Below are positions 1 to 13,369 of a DNA stretch of 13,529 bases, one piece after another. The stretch's first letter is position 1, and every line of letters starts with the position of its first letter. A program made the position numbers and the translations under genes. Source of the DNA: Thermomicrobiales bacterium (lineage in GTDB: Bacteria > Chloroflexota > Chloroflexia > Thermomicrobiales > UBA6265); NCBI GenBank assembly GCA_030446955.1, contig JAUJMG010000082.1:1-13529 (forward strand). Reading direction: 5' to 3'. The notes below the pieces were generated by a model that ran no database searches, was not told the DNA's origin, and saw only the letters and a list, made by a program, of their open reading frames with translations.

Positions 1-663
1 GCCGGCAAGTCGACGCTCATCAACGTGCTCACCGGGGTGCTGCCGTTTGACACGGGCGAGATCGTCTTTGACGGCCGACCCGTCCGGTTCGATTCCCCAC
101 AGGATGCCCGCCGACACGGCATCGAGACCGTCTACCAGGATCTCGCGATCGCGCCTCATCTGGACGCCGTGGCAAACATTTTTCTCGGGCGTGAGTACCG
201 GATGGCCGGGCCACTTGGCGCGCTTGGCTTTCTGGATCGCAAACGGATGCGGCAGGAGACGGAAGAGCAATTGGCGCGGCTTAAGGTCCGGGTCCCAGGG
301 CTGCAACGGCGGATGACGACGCTGTCCGGTGGCCAACGCCAGGGCGTTGCGGTCGCGCGGGCCGTCATGTGGGCGAGCAAGGTGGTGATCATGGACGAGC
401 CGACCGCAGCCCTGGGTGTGGCTCAGATCGGTCAGGTGCTGGACCTGATGCGCCAGGTGCGGGATGCCGGCATCCCCGTCGTCTTCATCAGCCATAACAT
501 GCCGCATGTGTTTGAGGTGTCCGATCGGATCGTCGTCTTGCGACTGGGTCAGGTCGTCCAAGAGTTGGATCCTAAGACCGCGACCATCGACGACGCGGTT
601 TCAGCGATGACGGGATCAGTACGCCTGAGCGGGGCGAGGAGGGAGGCGACCATTGGCTGCTAG
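1..663 (+). CDS. Sugar ABC transporter ATP-binding protein (5' partial)
   Basis: Powers uptake of a sugar by hydrolysing ATP at the inner face of the membrane, paired with the permease that follows. The window opens inside the Walker A motif (AGKST, in-window residues 1-5), so roughly the first 40 residues are missing. Further motifs in order are the Q-loop (YQDL), the ABC signature LSGGQRQ (in-window 108-114), Walker B VVIMDEPT with D132 and E133, and the switch histidine H165 in SHNMPH. The gene stops about 55 residues after the H-loop, so this is a single nucleotide-binding domain like FrcA, not the tandem two-domain form of RbsA or MglA. The signature also lacks the LSGGNQQK form typical of the second domain of those proteins. 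Its stop codon overlaps the permease start by 11 nt, so the two are probably translationally coupled. The family is secure; the substrate is unknown. Confidence 0.93.
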   Translation, partial: AGKSTLINVLTGVLPFDTGEIVFDGRPVRFDSPQDARRHGIETVYQDLAIAPHLDAVANIFLGREYRMAGPLGALGFLDRKRMRQETEEQLARLKVRVPGLQRRMTTLSGGQRQGVAVARAVMWASKVVIMDEPTAALGVAQIGQVLDLMRQVRDAGIPVVFISHNMPHVFEVSDRIVVLRLGQVVQELDPKTATIDDAVSAMTGSVRLSGARREATIGC

Positions 664-1744
664 CGATGCCCAGACGACTGCGCCGCCGCAGGCGGTGCCT
701 CCTTCCGCCGACGTGAGCAGTCAGAATCCGTTTGTTCGGATTTCCTCCCTGTTCACCCTGCTCATCCTGGCGGCTCTGATCCTGGCCTTTTCGCTGATCA
801 GCGGGAAGAATTTCCTTAACCCGAACAACTTCCAGAATATCGCCATTGACGCCTCACAGCTTCTGCTGCTCGCTGTTGGGGCGACCTTCGTGATCATCAC
901 CGCGGGAATCGATCTCTCTGTCGGCTCGGTGCTGATCTTCTCGGCGGTCGTCGCGGCGAAGGTGGCGGTGCGCTTCTCGGGGAGTCCCGAGCAGGTCAAG
1001 CTGTATGAGTTCCCCACCCAGGAGATGGGCATCCCCCTCGGCATCGCGGCCGGTATCCTCTCTGGGCTCGGCTGGGGCATCGTCAACGGCGTGCTGATCA
1101 CACGTCTCAAAATGCCCGCCTTCATCGTCACGCTCGGGACGCTTGGGATGGCCCTGGGGTTCGCGCAGCTTCTCTCTCGTGGTGTCAATGTCCCGAACGT
1201 GCCGCCGGCTATCCAGCAGGAAATCGGACTGCGGGAACTAATCTCCTTCGATCTCGGGGGATACCACTACCGCATCACGCCTCCACTTGCGGTGACGACG
1301 GTCGTCGTGGTGATCGCTGCCGTTGCCCTGGCCCGGACGCGATTTGGTCGTTACACCTACGCCGTCGGCTCCAACGCGGCCGCAGCACGGCGGGTCGGGA
1401 TTAACGTTGATCTGCACCTCATCAAGGTCTACGCGCTCAGCGGGCTTCTGGCGGGCATCGCCGGGGTCTTCGATCTACTCAGGTTTGGTACAGCCTCGGT
1501 CAGCACGCACCAGGCCGATAACCTGGCCGCGATCTCCGCGGCGGTCATCGGCGGAACAAGTCTGTTCGGGGGGCTTGGGACGATTGTGGGGTCGGTGATC
1601 GGCACCTTCATTCCGGCGGTGCTCCGAAATGGCACGGTGATCGCCCGGGTGCAGCCGTTCTGGCAGCAGGTGTTGATCGGAGGCATTCTCATTGTCGCCG
1701 TCTATCTCGATCAGCGCCGGCGCCGGGCGGAGGAGCGGATGTAG
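653..1744 (+). CDS. Sugar ABC transporter permease, RbsC/FrcC type
   Basis: Membrane channel of a sugar importer, 363 aa, close to the usual length of this family (BPD_transp_2). About nine hydrophobic segments can be seen, beginning near residue 32 (LFTLLILAALILAF) and ending with IGGILIVAVYL before a basic cytoplasmic tail (DQRRRRAEER). The cytoplasmic loop RFGRYTYAVGSN followed by ARRVGINV matches the conserved ATPase-contact region of RbsC-like permeases, and the GGTSLFGG...GTIVG segment is also typical. The start is TTG at 653. It has a purine-rich Shine-Dalgarno (AGGAGGGAGG, 637-646) at good distance and no nearby ATG. The start lies inside the ATPase gene. A 108-nt gap separates it from the binding-protein gene. 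Ribose, fructose, xylose or another monosaccharide are all possible substrates. Confidence 0.94.
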   Translation: MAASDAQTTAPPQAVPPSADVSSQNPFVRISSLFTLLILAALILAFSLISGKNFLNPNNFQNIAIDASQLLLLAVGATFVIITAGIDLSVGSVLIFSAVVAAKVAVRFSGSPEQVKLYEFPTQEMGIPLGIAAGILSGLGWGIVNGVLITRLKMPAFIVTLGTLGMALGFAQLLSRGVNVPNVPPAIQQEIGLRELISFDLGGYHYRITPPLAVTTVVVVIAAVALARTRFGRYTYAVGSNAAAARRVGINVDLHLIKVYALSGLLAGIAGVFDLLRFGTASVSTHQADNLAAISAAVIGGTSLFGGLGTIVGSVIGTFIPAVLRNGTVIARVQPFWQQVLIGGILIVAVYLDQRRRRAEERM

Positions 1745-1852
1745 AACCGCGGCCACGTCTACGTCCCCTGTTGCGCCACCATGCCGGCCTTGGTACCCTC
1801 CGCCAGCCCCAACGAGCCGGGGGGAGATTGCAGAATGCGTAAGGGAGCGAAC

Positions 1853-2953
1853 ATGGCCGAGCAGCGGGTGACGATTCGGCGGATTACGCGGCGCGACTTC
1901 GTGAAGGGCACGGCGGCAGTCGGGGTCGGGGTGACCCTCCTCGGACAGCACGGTCTCCGGGCAGCCGCCCATGGCGGGCGCGTCCTCAACCAGGGCAATG
2001 CTTACAACATTACCTTTATCCAGGGCGTCCGGGGCGACGAGTTCTACGTCACAATGGAGTGCGGTATACGCGCCAAGGCGCAGGAGCTGGGCGTCAATAT
2101 CGATGTGCAGGGTCCGGAGCAGTTTGACGCCACGCTCCAGACCCCGATCCTGAACGCAGTCATCCAGTCCAGGCCAGCAGCGATCCTGATTGCCCCGAAC
2201 GACGCTCAGGCGATGATCGCACCGCTGCAAGCGGCGGCAGACGCCGGGATTGCCGTCTTCTGCGTCGACACCACGATCAATAGCGACCTGCAGATCGCCG
2301 ATATCTCCTCTGACAACGTCGAGGGCGGCCGGTTGGCGGCACGTTCGCTGGCCGAGGGTATCGGGGGTAAGGGCAAGGTCTTCGTCATCAACGTCAAACC
2401 CGGCGTCTCCACCACGGACCAGCGGGAGCAGGGCTTCGCGGAGGCGATCCAGGAGTTCCCGGACATCGAGTACCTGGGCCAGGAGTACTGCAACAACGAC
2501 CCAATCCAAGCGGCAGCCATCGCCAGCGCACGCATCCAGTCGGACCCGGATCTCGCCGGGATCTTCGGCACGAACCTCTTCTCCGCTCAGGGTGCGGCGG
2601 CAGGCATCCGGGAGCAGGGCAAGCGCGGCCAGATCCGGGTGGTGGGCTTCGATGCGGGGCCGACCCAGGTTCAGGACCTCCGCACCGAGGTGGTGGACTT
2701 CTTGATCGCTCAACACCCCGGCGACATCGGGACGACCGCCCTTCAGATGGCGGTGGACTACCTGAACACCAAGACGGAGCCAAACCCGAACAAGGTCACC
2801 ACGGGCTACACCGCGGTCACCCGGGAGAACATCAGCGACCCAGAGGTCGCGCGATACCTCTACATCTCCGATTGCAGCCAGTACGTGGCACCCGAGGGGA
2901 CACCCATGATGGGGACCCCCGCATCAGGTGCAGCCGCTACGCCGACATCCTAG
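1853..2953 (+). CDS. Tat-exported sugar-binding protein (periplasmic binding protein type 1)
   Basis: Extracytoplasmic receptor that captures the sugar and hands it to the permease. From ATG 1853 it is 366 aa. The N-terminus has a twin-arginine signal, TRRDFVKG (R13 R14), then a hydrophobic stretch GTAAVGVGVTLLG and an AAA cleavage site around residue 39. No lipobox cysteine is seen. The body is of the ribose/galactose-binding type (Peripla_BP_4-like), with repeated alpha/beta segments such as AILIAPNDA, GIAVFCVDT and IRVVGFDAG. The C-terminus ends in a Thr/Pro/Ala-rich tail. Four cysteines (C70, C137, C213, C341) remain in the mature part. ATG 1835 is an equally reasonable start with its own Shine-Dalgarno (GGGGAGA, 1821-1827); it would add six residues before the signal and not change the export route. 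The upstream extension to 1781 lacks family character. Confidence 0.92.
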   Translation: MAEQRVTIRRITRRDFVKGTAAVGVGVTLLGQHGLRAAAHGGRVLNQGNAYNITFIQGVRGDEFYVTMECGIRAKAQELGVNIDVQGPEQFDATLQTPILNAVIQSRPAAILIAPNDAQAMIAPLQAAADAGIAVFCVDTTINSDLQIADISSDNVEGGRLAARSLAEGIGGKGKVFVINVKPGVSTTDQREQGFAEAIQEFPDIEYLGQEYCNNDPIQAAAIASARIQSDPDLAGIFGTNLFSAQGAAAGIREQGKRGQIRVVGFDAGPTQVQDLRTEVVDFLIAQHPGDIGTTALQMAVDYLNTKTEPNPNKVTTGYTAVTRENISDPEVARYLYISDCSQYVAPEGTPMMGTPASGAAATPTS

Positions 2954-2987
2954 CCCGTAGGCGGCCTGGGTAACGATAAGATCTTAC

Positions 2988-3020
2988 GAAGCCGCGGCGG
3001 CTGAAAGGCCCCGCGGCTTC
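2988..3020 (+). terminator. GC-rich hairpin closing the sugar transporter operon
   Basis: GAAGCCGCGG (2988-2997) and CCGCGGCTTC (3011-3020) are perfect complements. An inner GGC/GCC pair (2999-3001 with 3008-3010) closes a TGAAAG loop, with C2998 bulged. It begins 34 nt after the binding-protein stop. The following bases (TGCTTTCGG) hold only a broken T-run, so it is a weak match to an intrinsic terminator. It could also protect the mRNA 3' end. Confidence 0.6.
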
Positions 3021-3166
3021 TGCTTTCGGCATAGAATCGAGTCGTAGTTGCCCGTCTCCAACCCCTACTGGTGCAGACCGTGACGAAGTTATCTCTATAT
3101 TAAGTTGGGGACTGGGCGATGGCGTCTGGGACGTCGGGAAGCACCCACACTTTGTAAAAGGTTGGG

Positions 3167-3195
3167 TTGACATACAGTAGCAGACACGATATCAT
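3167..3195 (+). promoter_or_regulatory. Predicted housekeeping (sigma-70 type) promoter for rpoBC
   Basis: A perfect -35 TTGACA (3167-3172) is followed by exactly 17 nt and a 5-of-6 -10 TATCAT (3190-3195). The start of transcription would lie near 3202, giving a leader of about 370 nt before rpoB. This is the best promoter match seen in the 622-nt gap between the transporter and rpoB, and it directly precedes a strong hairpin that would form the 5' end of the RNA. The stretch upstream (3021-3166) holds no gene I can support. Confidence 0.75.
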
Positions 3196-3205
3196 GATCG
3201 TTCGC

Positions 3206-3237
3206 GGTGACGAGGCGGCACGTTTGCCCTCGTGACC
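3206..3237 (+). promoter_or_regulatory. 5'-end hairpin of the rpoBC leader RNA
   Basis: Complementary blocks nest in order: GGT with ACC, ACGAG with CTCGT after a G-G mismatch, then GGCA with TGCC around a CGTT loop, with two bulged bases (3215-3216). That is 12 base pairs, starting about 4 nt after the predicted transcription start. A hairpin at the extreme 5' end commonly protects mRNA from 5'-dependent decay; that role here is inference. Confidence 0.55.
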
Positions 3238-3295
3238 AAGGACGAGCTAACTGGACGGCGCGTGCGGGAAAACACTCCGATCATTGCAGGATTGA

Positions 3296-3321
3296 CGGGA
3301 GGGGAGCAAGCTGCCCTCCCG
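3296..3321 (+). promoter_or_regulatory. Second hairpin in the rpoBC leader
   Basis: CGGGAGGG (3296-3303) pairs perfectly with CCCTCCCG (3314-3321) around a 10-nt loop. No T-run follows (CTTCGACG), so it is not a standard intrinsic terminator. It lies mid-leader, about 255 nt before the rpoB start. Confidence 0.5.
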
Positions 3322-3356
3322 CTTCGACGTTGGCTGCACTCCCATTGACCGTCAGA

Positions 3357-3417
3357 GGGACATCCTTCCATGCGATCTCGGGATGGCATTGCCACCCAGG
3401 ATGTCCAGGGTGTGCCA
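3357..3417 (+). promoter_or_regulatory. Switch-like alternative structures in the rpoBC leader
   Basis: GGACATCCT (3358-3366) is a perfect 9-nt complement of AGGATGTCC (3398-3406). The latter also lies exactly in the loop of a second possible hairpin: TGGCA (3384-3388) with TGCCA (3413-3417), and ACCC (3394-3397) with GGGT (3408-3411). The two folds either compete or could form a pseudoknot. What it would sense or control is not visible. No T-run follows, and the rpoB Shine-Dalgarno is about 150 nt away. Confidence 0.4.
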
Positions 3418-3575
3418 GTTGATGCACGGATCCAGCCAAGCGGGGACAGTTTTCTAACGTCAGGCGAGGAGTGTCATTGAAGCGAGCCTCCGCGGGGTTG
3501 GTCGGCGCGGGGGCATTGTGGTGGACCGGCCGGATGTTGGAGCTTGGTGTCGGTAGCGGGACAGAGGAGCGATGG

Positions 3576-7166
<3,591 letters not shown>

Positions 7167-7215
7167 CCGTCGGTTACGGACGATCGGCCGCCCGAAGACA
7201 CACCAAGCACTGATG

Positions 7216-7238
7216 GCTGCCGGCGCATCGCCGGCAGC
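7216..7238 (+). promoter_or_regulatory. Perfect rpoB-rpoC intercistronic hairpin
   Basis: GCTGCCGGCG (7216-7225) pairs with CGCCGGCAGC (7229-7238) around a CAT loop: ten base pairs, no mismatch. It ends 6 nt before the rpoC Shine-Dalgarno GGAGGA (7245-7250). No T-run follows, so a terminator is unlikely. It may protect or punctuate the mRNA, or set the ribosome loading rate at rpoC. Confidence 0.55.
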
Positions 7239-7253
7239 TCGCCCGGAGGAACG

Positions 7254-11855
<4,602 letters not shown>

Positions 11856-11877
11856 GGCGACGCATTCACAGACATCC

Positions 11878-11912
11878 GGCGGCGGGGGCGGGCATGGCCT
11901 CCCCCCGCCGCC
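11878..11912 (+). terminator. Very GC-rich hairpin after rpoC
   Basis: GGCGGCGGGGG (11878-11888) pairs perfectly with CCCCCGCCGCC (11902-11912), with a further GGC/GCC pair possible inside around an ATG loop. It lies 22 nt after the rpoC stop. No T-run follows (CGTTGCC). It is the only strong candidate for the end of the rpoBC transcript, but whether it ends transcription or only trims and protects RNA cannot be told from sequence. Confidence 0.55.
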
Positions 11913-12010
11913 CGTTGCCAAGCCCCCGGTACTTTCACGAACTCGACAATGACCTCTCACGCGCCGTGTCGGCGGCCGACCCGCGGTACGACAACACCGA
12001 CGACCGTAGG

Positions 12011-12039
12011 TTGACGGAACGGCACGAAACGCGTAGAAT
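12011..12039 (+). promoter_or_regulatory. Predicted housekeeping promoter for the str operon (rpsL)
   Basis: TTGACG (12011-12016, 5 of 6) is spaced exactly 17 nt from TAGAAT (12034-12039, 5 of 6). Transcription would start near 12046, giving a leader of about 170 nt before rpsL. It sits between the post-rpoC hairpin and rpsL, where an independent promoter is expected. A GTCGG-N3-CCGAC inverted repeat (11968-11980) lies about 70 nt upstream of the start and might be an operator or chance. The region 11913-12010 holds no gene I can support. Confidence 0.72.
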
Positions 12040-12051
12040 TTTCCCTTGTGT

Positions 12052-12065
12052 CCGCCGCAGGGCGG
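12052..12065 (+). promoter_or_regulatory. 5'-end hairpin of the rpsL leader
   Basis: CCGCC (12052-12056) and GGCGG (12061-12065) close a GCAG tetraloop about 6 nt after the predicted transcription start. It is short (five GC pairs) but occupies the same place as the hairpin at the start of the rpoBC leader. Confidence 0.4.
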
Positions 12066-12073
12066 TCGCGACG

Positions 12074-12122
12074 GTGAGGTCGTGGAGCTCGGCCAAACGG
12101 AGGCCGAGCAATGAAACCTCAC
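12074..12122 (+). promoter_or_regulatory. Two-tier hairpin in the rpsL leader
   Basis: The outer stem is GTGAGGT (12074-12080) with ACCTCAC (12116-12122). The inner stem is GCTCGGCC (12087-12094) with GGCCGAGC (12102-12109) around AAACGGA. A symmetric 6x6 internal loop separates them. Both stems are perfect. The GGAGG and ATG of a small upstream ORF lie in the apical and internal loops, so folding could control its translation. A protein- or ribosome-sensing leader is plausible; the ligand is unknown. Confidence 0.5.
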
Positions 12123-12167
12123 GAGACGGGTGGCGCCGCAGCTGCCTCAGACGACTTGTCGATCTGA
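12111..12167 (+). CDS. Candidate 18-codon leader peptide upstream of rpsL
   Basis: ATG 12111 is preceded by GGAGG (12099-12103) at a 7-nt spacing, among the best ribosome-binding sites in the window. It encodes MKPHETGGAAAASDDLSI and ends with TGA at 12165-12167. It lies wholly inside the predicted rpsL leader. Its start region is part of the two-tier hairpin. Its last codons coincide with another small hairpin (12148-12166, CTTG loop, one bulge) that ends on the stop codon. The peptide has no recognisable family; if real, its role is more likely in the act of translation than in the product. The codons are not enriched for one obvious amino-acid signal apart from an alanine run. Chance is a real possibility. 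Confidence 0.3.
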   Translation: MKPHETGGAAAASDDLSI

Positions 12168-12214
12168 AGCAGAGCACGGTGAGATTGAGCTTCCCGTCCG
12201 GCTAGGAGCTTTTC

Positions 12215-12643
12215 GTGCCGACCATCAATCAGTTGGTTCGTAAGGGCCGCAAGAGCGTCAAAAAGAAGACGAAGGCGCCCGCTCTGGGCTTCACCAACAG
12301 CGCCGTCGGCCGGTATGCCGGTCAACTGCGCCGCGGCACGAATTCGCCGCAGAAGCGCGGGGTGTGTACCCAAGTCAAGACGATGACGCCCAAGAAGCCC
12401 AACTCGGCACTGCGCAAGATTGCCCGCGTGCGCCTGACCAACCAGTTAGAGGTCACGGCGTACATTCCGGGCGAAGGGCATAACCTCCAGGAGCACTCGG
12501 TGGTGCTGGTTCGTGGCGGTCGGGTGAAAGATCTCCCGGGCGTGCGTTACCACATCGTGCGTGGCACCTTGGACGCCCGCGGTGTAGAAAACCGCAAGCA
12601 AGCGCGGTCCAAGTACGGAACCAAGGCGCCGAAGAAGAGTTAG
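12215..12643 (+). CDS. rpsL: 30S ribosomal protein S12
   Basis: S12 lies at the decoding centre of the small subunit and helps set translational accuracy. It is 142 aa. It starts at GTG 12215, preceded by AGGAG (12204-12208) with a 6-nt spacer, and begins PTINQLVRKGRK as expected. The conserved TPKKPNSALRK loop (K60 and K61, matching E. coli K42 and K43) and GGRVKDLPGVRYH (K105, D106, P108) are intact. All positions commonly linked to streptomycin resistance carry the usual residues, and D106 is the aspartate methylthiolated by RimO in other bacteria. A stretch of about 17 extra residues (roughly 25-44) relative to E. coli S12 is like that in Bacillus S12. The gene has its own upstream promoter and leader, and a strong hairpin begins right at the end of the gene. 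Confidence 0.99.
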   Translation: MPTINQLVRKGRKSVKKKTKAPALGFTNSAVGRYAGQLRRGTNSPQKRGVCTQVKTMTPKKPNSALRKIARVRLTNQLEVTAYIPGEGHNLQEHSVVLVRGGRVKDLPGVRYHIVRGTLDARGVENRKQARSKYGTKAPKKS

Positions 12644-12679
12644 CGCGCGGCGTTGGCCCAAGAGAGCCAACGCCGGGCG
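12644..12679 (+). promoter_or_regulatory. Hairpin immediately after rpsL
   Basis: CGGCGTTGGC (12648-12657) pairs perfectly with GCCAACGCCG (12666-12675) around CCAAGAGA. CGC/GCG can add three pairs beyond a G-G mismatch. It starts directly after the rpsL stop codon and has no T-run. It may protect the rpsL 3' end or act with the terminator-like element that follows. Confidence 0.5.
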
Positions 12680-12721
12680 TGCAGGGCGCCTCCCGCTTCG
12701 GCGGAACTGAGCGAGTACGTG

Positions 12722-12768
12722 ACGAAAAGCGGCCCGACGTCTCTTAAGGGCGTTGACCGCTTTTTCGT
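12722..12768 (+). terminator. Intrinsic terminator or attenuator between rpsL and rpsG
   Basis: AAAAGCGG (12725-12732) pairs with CCGCTTTT (12757-12764). ACG (12722-12724) pairs with CGT (12766-12768) past one bulged T. Inside, CGACG (12735-12739) can pair with CGTTG (12751-12755). GC-rich pairs are followed by five T (12761-12765), the form of a rho-independent terminator, and the A-tract makes it possible on both strands. It is the only hairpin in the window with a proper T-run. I see no clear promoter between it and rpsG, so it must be read through at least partly if rpsG depends on the rpsL promoter. That suggests attenuation that lowers rpsG-fusA expression relative to rpsL. Confidence 0.6.
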
Positions 12769-12788
12769 GTGTCCGCTCAACCGCCGAT

Positions 12789-12806
12789 GCTCTGCTAAGG
12801 CAGAGC
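12789..12806 (+). promoter_or_regulatory. TAAG-loop hairpin upstream of rpsG
   Basis: GCTCTGC (12789-12795) pairs perfectly with GCAGAGC (12800-12806) around TAAG. It is one of four hairpins in the 250-nt rpsL-rpsG gap. In E. coli the same gap holds the site where S7 represses its own translation; a similar role here is only an inference from position. Confidence 0.4.
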
Positions 12807-12833
12807 CGGGGAAGCGCAGCAAGAGGTCAAACG

Positions 12834-12853
12834 CGCTGGCCACGGGGCCGGCG
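12834..12853 (+). promoter_or_regulatory. Hairpin 40 nt before the rpsG start
   Basis: CGCTGGCC (12834-12841) pairs with GGCCGGCG (12846-12853), including one G-U pair, around ACGG. It lies upstream of the rpsG Shine-Dalgarno and could bind S7 or shape translation initiation. Confidence 0.35.
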
Positions 12854-12893
12854 AAGGTTTGGAGCAGGGGACGAGACGGAGGCGAACGGAGCA

Positions 12894-13364
12894 ATGCCGA
12901 GACGAGCCAAGATCCAGCGTCGTGTGCCGCCGCCGGATGCGAAGTACAACAGCGAGCTGGTGTCGCGCTTCATTAACAAGATCATGGAGCGGGGCAAGAA
13001 GGGCTTGGCGGAGCGGATCATGTACGGGGCTCTGGAGACGATCCAGGACCGGACCGGTCGCGCCCCGCTCGAGGTCTTCGAGCAGGCCGTCTACAACGCC
13101 ACCCCTGTCTTGGAGGTGAAGCCTCGACGGGTTGGCGGGGCCACCTATCAGGTCCCCGTCCAGATCGAAGGACAACGCCGTCAGTCGCTGGCAATCCGCT
13201 GGCTGCTGACCTCGGCTCGCAATCGGAACGGCAAGTCGATGCAGGAGAAGCTCGCCAACGAGCTGCTCGACGCGTTCAACGGCACCGGGGCCACGATCAA
13301 GCGGCGCGAGGACACCCACCGTATGGCGGAGGCGAACAAGGCCTTCTCCCACTACCGATTCTAA
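12894..13364 (+). CDS. rpsG: 30S ribosomal protein S7
   Basis: S7 starts assembly of the head of the small ribosomal subunit by binding 16S rRNA, and contacts tRNA at the E site. It is 156 aa, the standard bacterial length. The start MPRRAKIQRR and the segments FINKIMERGKKGLAERIMY, VKPRRVGGATYQVPV, LAIRWLL and AEANKAFSHYRF are all typical. ATG 12894 is chosen because it gives the family N-terminus; the frame stays open upstream to 12753, but that part crosses the terminator-like hairpin and is not S7-like. The best Shine-Dalgarno, GGAGG at 12878-12882, is 11 nt away, rather long; GGAG at 12888-12891 is too close. Initiation may therefore be moderate and open to control by the structured gap upstream. 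A heptamer-repeat element follows 5 nt after the stop. Confidence 0.99.
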   Translation: MPRRAKIQRRVPPPDAKYNSELVSRFINKIMERGKKGLAERIMYGALETIQDRTGRAPLEVFEQAVYNATPVLEVKPRRVGGATYQVPVQIEGQRRQSLAIRWLLTSARNRNGKSMQEKLANELLDAFNGTGATIKRREDTHRMAEANKAFSHYRF

Positions 13365-13369
13365 GTCCG

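Noticed and set aside
1475..2716. 413-codon - strand frame across the permease and binding-protein genes
   Set aside because: It overlaps two well-supported genes and their spacer, with a low-complexity translation and no recognisable motif.
2977..2986. TAAGATCTTA palindrome after the transporter operon
   Set aside because: A 10-nt palindrome without a partner promoter or second copy is not enough to call an operator.
3072..3101. Second promoter upstream of rpoB (TGCAGA with TATATT)
   Set aside because: The -35 matches only 3 of 6 and the spacing is 18; the site at 3167-3195 is far stronger.
2937..3173. 78-codon - strand frame in the transporter-rpoB gap
   Set aside because: It runs through the terminator-like hairpin and the end of the binding-protein gene, has no family character, and no supporting promoter was seen.
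3207..3422. 71-codon + strand frame in the rpoBC leader
   Set aside because: It starts only about 5 nt after the predicted transcription start, has no ribosome-binding site, and covers the leader hairpins.
12753..12781. TTGACC at 12753 as a -35 for an rpsG promoter
   Set aside because: No acceptable -10 lies 16-18 nt downstream (CTCAAC), and the TTGA belongs to the hairpin arm.
12753..12893. Upstream extension of rpsG to 12753
   Set aside because: It would start inside the terminator-like hairpin and add residues not found in S7; ATG 12894 gives the standard protein.
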